Part shown: in pieces, positions 57,061 to 64,000 of the stretch
Numbering within the stretch: position 1 is the first letter of the stretch
Layout: every line of letters starts with the position of its first letter
NCBI GenBank assembly: GCA_030762175.1
Contig: CM060833.1
Location: 158,411,501 to 158,475,500, forward strand
Origin: Metallyticus violacea
Lineage: Eukaryota > Arthropoda > Insecta > Mantodea > Metallyticidae
Direction: 5' to 3'
DNA: 64,000 nucleotides
The notes under the pieces: model-generated
What the model saw: only the letters and a program-made list of their open reading frames with translations
Told to the model about the DNA's origin: nothing
Databases searched by the model: none
Translations under genes and position numbers: made by a program

Positions 57061-57470
57061 GACGAGTAATCATCCTTTTTTTACAGAATACCTTTGCTAG
57101 TCTCCATAATTTTGATAATCTTTTTTAAAGTAATCCCCTTTGGATGCAATGCACTGCCAGTCTTCCAAGATATGCTAGAAACCATTTTTGACAGGTTCTT
57201 TAGAATTGCCTCCGCAGCGTTCACCACTGCTTCTAACAATGGAAAATGTCTTCCACGAAAGCGTTTCAGCAATTTTAGGAGCAGGAAAAAGACACACAGG
57301 GCTAAGTTTGGATAATAGGAAGAGTAAAAGACACATATCAAAATGATTTTTATGAGATATTCAGCAACAAAGCTCATGGCGTACTGCCATGCATTATTGT
57401 GGTGCAGTATCGAGCTTGTTGCATGGAAATATGACCCTTTGCGTACGATATGACCTTGCAGTTTCCAGAA
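57061..57470 (-). pseudogene. mariner transposase C-terminal remnant, distinct family
   Basis: The minus strand reads SSILHHNNAWQYAMSFVAEY (about 57410-57350), then SSYYPNLALCVFFLLLKLLK, RFRGRHFPLLEAVVNAAEAI and LKNLSKM. Family members have HHDNA with the second catalytic Asp and YSPDLAPCDFFLFP with the third. Here the former is HHNNA (Asp to Asn) and the latter NLALCVFF (Asp to Val), so both catalytic residues are gone although the last 98 residues are open. RGRHF followed by a helix is the usual mariner C-terminus. No terminal repeats or N-terminus were recognised; 57471-58810 has no other feature. Confidence 0.78.
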
Positions 57471-58814
57471 CAGCTCTGTAGTATTGCTCAGTTACAATTC
57501 TGTGCGCAGGCACGGCCTCCTGGTAAACAATTTTGAATATCGAAAATTGAGTTTTACCATAACTTTCTCAGCAAAAGCAGCCGTTTTTTTGGCGTTAGTC
57601 ACCACAAAGAACTTTGCTATTTCCTCTCAGGATCCAAATAATGTAGTCAAGTCTCATTACCTTTGAAAGAAACTCTGATTTCCTGTAACATCATCTTTAA
57701 CAACTGCATGAAAACCTGCACGCGAACGTCTTTTTGTTCGGGAATCAGCTGTCTTCGGGACACCGTGCACAAACACGTCTCACATGCAACTTTCCGTTAC
57801 CAATGTGTATGTGACACCCTGTGACATTTTAGAATTTCTGAAAGTGTTCTTAATGTTATTCGAAGATCCTCTCCCACAATGATAGTAATGGTGTTAATGG
57901 CTTCTTCCGTTTAAATATTAACTGAAGTGCCGGACACGCCTTCCTTTGAAATTTACTTTAGATAATTTAAATCATCTTCGAAATGCGCTATAGGTAAGAA
58001 CAAATTCTCCATAGACCTTCTGAAATATTTCATAAGCCTTAGCTGAAGATTTGAGGCGAAAGCAAAATTTCAAAGCTGCCACTGTTCATTGCATGTCACT
58101 TCCAATTTGTTGTAGGCAGAACTGAACATGTCTCAATTTGCACACCTCTTACAGGCGGAAACCGGAAATGACAACAATGAGACTAGTAATATACTACCAA
58201 ATATTGTAATGTTAAATCTTAGCGCTAGAAAGTATAACTGTAACAAACTATGATTGTTCTTTATTGAACAGCCCTCGTATTTTCTAAGAATGGAAATAGA
58301 TTTTTATTTGTTTATATAAATGCACTGCAGAGAAATTCGTCTTAATTTAAAATACCAAATATTTCCACTCTATAGGCCCAGAGTCTATGGTTTTAATTTC
58401 AAACTTCCATATTTGAGCATAAAATCTCCAAAGGGTATGCCTGCCACTGACTTCTACTATTTTCCAATTATCATTTGAAATGATAAAATGAACTATTATA
58501 AAATAATTGACGATAGATATCTGACAACAAGTAACAATAGAATTCCAACTTGTTAATGATTAAGTTCCTATTACTACACAACTGCAATGGTAATCAAGCA
58601 TTTCTCAAGTTGTGATAATTAAACCCCTTTTATTGTAACCAGGGTTATCAGATTTGTTTGACTGAAAGTTGCTTGAAAGAGTAATAAAAATAAAAGAAAT
58701 TATATCTCAATATAAGCAAATACATACATTGAACATATAACATGGATTTGATGAATTATATTATTAGCAAATTAAGGAAATAATATACATTATGTGATAA
58801 ACATTATTTTTTAT

Positions 58815-61295
58815 TGTTTTTAGCGAATTCAGAAGGAATATAAGCTTTTGAGATTGTAACGATGGAACGATGTGTGTGTGTTCTTCATCGCTATAGCGGT
58901 CGCAGTTTTTGTTTTTTCTCAACGAAACTCGGCGTATAACTATCAATTTACAAACGATTCGTCTAGTTCATTAACCAGCAAAATTGAACCATTGGGGTGG
59001 TGGTTAACCTTAAGTAAAAAAAAAAAAAAAAAAATTAAAAAGTTAAAAACCGTCCTAGCAACCGAAATTTTTGTTTATTCCCAAACGAAAATCAGTAACT
59101 TTCTTTAAAATAAATTAATAAAAGTAGTTTCCAAAAATCTGGGCAATCGGGTCATTAGGAGTGAGAATATATCTGAAAAACGAGTAGGATTAAAGTGAAA
59201 TTTAAACATTTAATTTTCTTAGGGAAACTCGGTATGTGCTGTTGAAAATAACATAGTTTCTGTAAATCAGTGAAATTGGACTATTAGGAGGGATCACCTG
59301 AATCCCAAAAATTAAAAATTACACTAGCGGTACTAATATTTGATTTTTCGCAACGAAACTCCGTATATATCATTTAAATAAAATAAAAAATAGTTCTTTA
59401 AAATCAGGGAAATCGGGTCATTGAAAGTGGGGGTTTACCTGAAATTAAAAATTTAAAAATAGCTCTAGCGTCACCAATATTTCTTTCTTCACAACAAAAT
59501 TCAGTATCTACCATTTAAATAAAAACAAAACAAAATCACTTTCTGGAAATTCGGAAAATTGGACCATTAGAAGCAGGGGTATACTTGAAAATCAACATTT
59601 AAAAAGCCTTTTGCGTTTAATTTTCTTTCTATCTTTTTAAAATAAATTTCAAATCAATTCAGCTTTTAAGCTGCATTTATAACGATGCATATGGTTTATG
59701 TAAACAAAAGCATTGTGGTGAAGATAGCAAATGTGAAACATTAATCTAATATATGTTTGAGAATTTTACTTGTATGTAAGAGCGTTCTATAATAGCCTTC
59801 AGAAAATGTTACATAAACATTTAAATTAAATTTCAAAGCCAATGAAAATCGATGAAACTTTCGATTGTTCATTGTTGATCATTGCATAGGACATTGTAAT
59901 GGTTTTTAAATAGTAACATGTTTTTGTTTTATTACTGCAAATGAACATCTTCTTCTTAAATACACGATGTTACTGGAAACTTTGTTTTATTTCTCTTTAT
60001 TTTAGTGACTGTAAAGATGATATGAAGGACTCAGCCCATAAACATGTTTCTTTTAAAATTGTTTAAAAATATCCTCACAGTATAGCTTTGCCTATTAGTG
60101 GTCATGTGTTTCATTTAATTAATGTTATAGAATCAATTTTTGTTACCACTGATAGACAAAATTATACTGTGCAGTTATTTTTAAACATTTTTTAAATGTA
60201 ACCATGTTTATGAACTGAGCCCTTGATATCATCTGTACATTCACTACTTTAGAGAAAAATAACAGATAATTTCGAATTACATTGTGTATTTAAGAATGTG
60301 TTTATATGTTTGAGTAAAAAAAATGTTATTATACAGAAACATTTAAAATGTACTAAGCAAATATAATACGCAACCATACAAATCAACAATATATATGCAA
60401 ACAATCGAAAGTTCCATCTATTCTCATTGGCTATAAAATTTAATTTAAATGTTATTGTAGTAAAAATATGTAATGTAAAAGCTTTCTGAATGTTATAGAG
60501 AGCGCTCTTACGTACAAATATAACCCTCACACACACTAGATTATTATTTCACGTTGCTATCTTCACGGCAATTATTTTGCCAAGTATAAACATACACAAC
60601 GTTATAAAAAGGGTTTATTTGCTGAGTTAATTTGTCGTTTTATTTTGAAACAATATAGAGAAAATTAAACGCTAGAGCGCTTTTTAAATTTCGGTTTTCA
60701 GATATACCCCTACTCTTAACGGTCTTGATTTTCAGAAACTATTTTATTTCAATGGCATATGCCCAGTTTTTCTTTAAAAAAATAAAATGCGGTTGCTAGA
60801 GCGATTTTTACGTTTCCCTTTAAACCCCCAACCTTTTCATTTCGATTTTCAGGTATCCTTCACTCCTAATAGCCCGATTTCCCTGATTTTCAGAAACTTA
60901 TTTCGTATTTTATTTAAATGGTATACACCAATTTTTGTCGAAGAAAAAAATTGCGACCGCTAGAGAGATTTTTAAAATTTTGCTTCAGGTTAACCCCCAC
61001 CCCCAATGGTCCAATTTTTCTGGTTAACGAACTCATTGAATCGTTTGTTAATAGATAGTTATATGCCGAGTTTCGTTGACTAAGAACAGAAATGGCGAGC
61101 GCTCGAATGTAAACAGACACGCACACACATATACGTATATATAGATAGACATAAATAAATATATAGCTATATAAAATATTTTTATTGTCATTTGCGGTGC
61201 CTATTGGATAGGATCGATGGAGATTTCAAGAAAATTTCCAAAAATCTTTTCATGGGTGTAAACGCAATAGCTTCGGAAATCGCTAAAAGAACAAA
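58815..61295. mobile_element. Giant foldback element: 2.2-2.5 kb imperfect palindrome with tandem-repeat arms
   Basis: The left arm (about 58870-60102) is repeated in reverse as the right arm (about 60145-61110) around a loop of about 42 bases. Matching pairs run from outer to inner: CAACGAAACTCGG near 58920 with its complement near 61065; TGAAGATAGCAA near 59720 with 60563; AACTTTCGATTGTT near 59849 with 60400; TAAACATG near 60039 with 60206; CCTATTAGTGGT with ACCACTGATAG at the centre. Outer parts consist of monomers of about 130-150 bp containing AACGAAACTCGGTATA, CATTTAAATAAAA, AATCGGGTCATTAGGAGTG and CTCTAGCG. The left arm has about five monomers, the right about three. Further outer similarity (TTTTTAGCGAATTCAGAAG against TTTTAGCGATTTCCGAAG, 58811 and 61275) may mark the true ends. 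No coding capacity. Confidence 0.85.
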
Positions 61296-61303
61296 CAAAT
61301 TAA

Positions 61304-61306
<3 letters not shown>

Positions 61307-61343
<37 letters not shown>
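61307..61343. repeat. (TA)n microsatellite
   Basis: About 18 TA units immediately outside the foldback element. The next 250 bases include only a faint match (61495-61555) to the 24.8 kb transposase-like fragment. Confidence 0.93.
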
Positions 61344-61346
<3 letters not shown>

Positions 61347-61591
61347 GTATTTATAACGATATATATTTTATATTTAACAAAAGCATCGTAATGATATCAC
61401 AATGAAATATTAGCTTTGAAGAGCTGTATTTAAAATAACGTCCATTACACAAAGATTACTTGCTTTGGAGTTAACTATTTTCACGAATAAATGCATACTA
61501 CTGTGATATCGGCAGAGAGCATGTTCAGAAGCTGCTTTCAAACATCGTCGGGTGCTGTACGCATAGTAGTCCAGATGTATAACAATGAATG

Positions 61592-61830
61592 CCAAGATCG
61601 CGGGTTCACTCCGATTGGATTTTTTCGAGTGTAAAAATCCAAAGTATGGCTTCATTCGGAAGGGAAGTAAAGTATGAGCCCCGTGTTGTACATTTACGGC
61701 ACGAAAAAGAACCTCAAGTCTGAAAGAAGAAGTCTCTGAGCAAAATTGTAGGCCGTTTCACGCCCTGAATTGAATGGGACGCTGATGACCTGAGATGTTA
61801 AAGAGCGTCCATAAATAATCAAATCAATCA
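61592..61830 (+). mobile_element. SINE-G, head-truncated
   Basis: Begins inside the tRNA-like head (CCAAGATCGCGGGTTCAC), so box A is missing and box B is altered. The body and 3' end (GACCTGAGATGTTAAAGAGC, CATAAATAATCAAATCAATC) are intact. Confidence 0.95.
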
Positions 61831-62710
61831 GCATAGGGCTTATAACTAAAGCAATAGCAAAATTAATAAAATATTGTTTAATTTTATTGACGCCTTTCTT
61901 AATGACTAATAACAATGACTATCAGATGTAATTACTTTATAAAGACACAATAAAGCGTAGACAATATTGCTAACTGAGCCTGCTGTCACATAACATATAA
62001 ATATGTTTCTCTGGACACTTATAGCAGACAGGGATGCTTTTATGGAGAAAGCAGCACTATAAAACTACAAAAATCAAGTGTTATCTTTGTTCCAATGGAT
62101 ATTCCCAATATGGCACTGAGGCGAACAGGGAAATATTTTCCTAGTACAAAGTGCCACAAGCTAGGAAAAGCATTGGACGCACATATGCAGAGGGTAAAGA
62201 AACGTCGTGACCTCGGGCTGCATTCCCACCCTGATGAGCCGTTCTTCTACTATCGCTTTATTTTTGTTTCTCTTCGTTCCATCAATAGCTAAAAACTCTT
62301 TTCTCATACTAAAACCAGAAGACGTCCGCTGATAGAGTCAACGCCCTCTATTGAATGGGCGTCGTACCATGAACTTTGAGGCGTTCCTTTGTTACGGGAT
62401 TTCACGCCGCTGCAATTTTTCGATTTCAAAGACGACTTGGGAAGTTATAACGTTCTAACAAGAACTTATTCAAGTGCTTGTACTTGGGTTCTCTTTTGTG
62501 CAAAGCGTCAAAAGAGCGAACGAGAAGGAAGCACTGCAACAAGGTATAGTCACAGGCCCCACATTCGAGAACTAATAAGATGCGAGCAGTGTTTACTTCT
62601 CTTTCACTCGTTCTTTTTCTTTTCAAGCTAAGCTGTTTATATTGAATTCTGAAGAGAGCTTTTTTATTAGAACGGTTAAAATTTTATGTTGGTTTTTTCT
62701 TCCTCTTTTT
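61831..62710. other. No recognised gene or element
   Basis: Short frames at 62095-62292 and 62389-62631 have no recognisable motif. Composition is slightly less AT-rich near 62090-62600. Confidence 0.5.
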
Positions 62711-62984
62711 TTTGAGTAGTGTTTAATGCCCGTTTTTACTAGGCATCACAGGCGGTGAACACTGATGATACATGAAATGAAGTGAATATTATTAGGAAGG
62801 ACTTTTTTTTAAAGAAGGAAACGCTCCAGGGCTAAGTTTAGGATACCTTCCCGACTTGCCATTTATGAGGACTGAGGAAAACCTAGAAAAACCTCAGTCA
62901 GGAAGAACTGTCCTGGCGGGATTCGAACTCCAGACCTCCCGCTCACAATTCCGTTCCTTTACAAACTCGGCTACCCGTGGCGGT
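62711..62984 (-). mobile_element. SINE-L, full length
   Basis: Minus strand head ACCGCCACGGGTAGCCGAGT, box B GTTCGAATCC, core TAAATGGCAAGTCGGGAAGG, end GCATTAAACACTACTC plus eight A. Small deletions near CTAC(TGAGG)CATCAC. It sits directly upstream of another SINE-L in the same orientation. Confidence 0.96.
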
Positions 62985-62999
62985 TTTATGAAGGCTTTT

Positions 63000-63253
63000 T
63001 TTCAATAGTGTTTAACGCCCTTTTTACTACTGAGGCAACACAAGCGGTGGACCCTGATGATACACGAGATGAAATGATATATTGGGAAAGGATTTTTTTT
63101 AAAGGAAGGAAATGATCCAGGCCTAAGTTTAGGGTCCTAACCGGCATTTGCCATTTATGAGGACTGGGGAAAACCTGGTAAAAACCTCAGTAAGAAAGGA
63201 TAAGTCCGCGTTCATGATTCCGCGTCTTAACGACCTCGGCCACTCATGGCGGT
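63000..63253 (-). mobile_element. SINE-L, second of a tandem pair
   Basis: Minus strand head ACCGCCATGAGTGGCCGAGG; the box B region is deleted (sequence jumps from ATGAACGC to GGACTTATCC). Core TAAATGGCAAATGCCGGTTA, end GTTAAACACTATTGAAAA. Only about 15 bases separate it from the previous SINE-L. Confidence 0.95.
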
Positions 63254-64000
63254 TTTAAGGTGGTGTTTAACTCAAAATTTAAATATGTTTTATTAATGTA
63301 AAAAGTGTTCAGTATTGTTTTTGTTGCTTATATAAGGCGCAAAAATTGTATCTATATGTGTAATTTAATCTTAAAGTAAATTGCAATTAATGTTGGGATT
63401 TTGTTAATGTTTGTTTGTTCATTCCCTACTTTTGAACAGACAATTTATTTTTATTGTATTAAGGTTTAAAAGCAATATCAACTTTGCATAAATGTTTCAT
63501 AGTCACGCTATTATCATTCTTTACCATTTACAGTGGTTATGACCGACTGCAGTTTTCGTATCCATGTTTAAGGTTATTATTTTAGCAGGAGAATTCTTAA
63601 TTGTACAACGCCAATGTGTGTACACCTTGCGAAAGTTGGAAATATCTCTTACAAGTCTTTTCCTCTATTGCTGTCCCCTTGCACCACCTCCATGACAACT
63701 TTCACCAGTGTACCTCACAATGTTTATGTCCCCCAACTCAATGTGCCATGACTCAGTGCAAACACGCCACCTATACTACTACTGGGAGCTGAAGAGATGG
63801 CTAACGACGCACACAGAGAGAAGTCTTTACCTGCCAAGTAAAATATTACGCACTGCATGCTTATCATCACTGCATGCTCTTCAAATACTTAAGAGCCCGT
63901 CCATCTCTTTCCGTTAACAAAAGTAGAATATTAATAGTGAACAGTTGAACTTAAGCAACACATTTCTCTGACTAGCCATTGCTCCAGCTTGCACCATTAG
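63254..64000. other. No recognised gene or element
   Basis: AT-rich to 63540, then mixed. Overlapping frames at 63601-63917 show no recognisable family. Confidence 0.5.

Noticed and set aside
1..64000. Bacterial features (operons, ribosome binding sites, CRISPR arrays, prophage)
   Set aside because: No long ORFs, no regularly spaced identical repeats with unique spacers; composition and content are those of a repeat-rich animal genome.

Overview
The window looks like intergenic or intronic DNA from a large, AT-rich, repeat-dense animal genome, most likely an arthropod and probably an insect. This rests on mariner elements with a DDD34D triad, several other Tc1/mariner-related transposase remnants of types common in arthropods, Jockey/CR1-like non-LTR reverse transcriptase remains, three abundant tRNA-derived SINE families and many simple repeats. 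The species cannot be named from the sequence. No host protein-coding gene, rRNA or functional tRNA gene could be supported. The longest open frames (225 aa and below) lie in decayed transposons or are SINE shadows.

Three SINE families are named here descriptively. SINE-G (about 285 bp) has a tRNA-like head with box A TGGTGTAGTGG and box B GGTTCGAACCC. SINE-L (about 290 bp) has a Leu/Ser-type head with TGGCCGAGG and GGTTCGAATCC, and ends in GTTAAACACTACTCAAAA. SINE-C (about 330 bp) has a poorer tRNA-like head and a conserved body. Nested insertions with target-site duplications (TSDs) order their activity: SINE-G sits inside SINE-C (55.9 kb), SINE-L sits inside SINE-G (43.9 kb), and SINE-L sits inside a mariner that sits inside a LINE which also carries a SINE-G (6.7-10.6 kb).

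Layout. 0-5 kb: TAA microsatellite, a 5'-truncated LINE flanked by about 54-bp direct repeats, a SINE-G, a diverged tandem array of about 100-bp units, a SINE-C fragment. 6.7-10.6 kb: the LINE/SINE-G/mariner/SINE-L nest. 11-17 kb: LINE tail, two decayed Tc3-like transposases broken up by SINEs, a second mariner. 18-24 kb: full-length SINE-G, a tRNA-like piece, copy 1 of an unidentified dispersed repeat, a transposase fragment, a fragment of the foldback family, and a 1.06-kb terminal-inverted-repeat element. 25-31 kb: a cluster of SINE-L copies and a decayed transposase on the minus strand. 32-41 kb: a third mariner, the inverted second copy of the unidentified repeat, and two internally deleted copies of one Tc/mariner-like family. 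41-49 kb: microsatellites, SINE nests, a full SINE-C. 49-58 kb: a mariner-derived inverted duplication, SINE-G, a Jockey-like RT remnant, SINE-G inside SINE-C, a mariner C-terminal remnant. 58.8-61.3 kb: a giant imperfect palindrome whose arms begin with tandem repeats, the most unusual structure in the window. 61.6-64 kb: a SINE-G and two adjacent SINE-L copies.

Nothing here works together as a pathway. The visible logic is parasitic: autonomous LINEs and DDE transposons, now inactivated, and the short non-autonomous elements that used such machinery, layered so that relative ages can be read.
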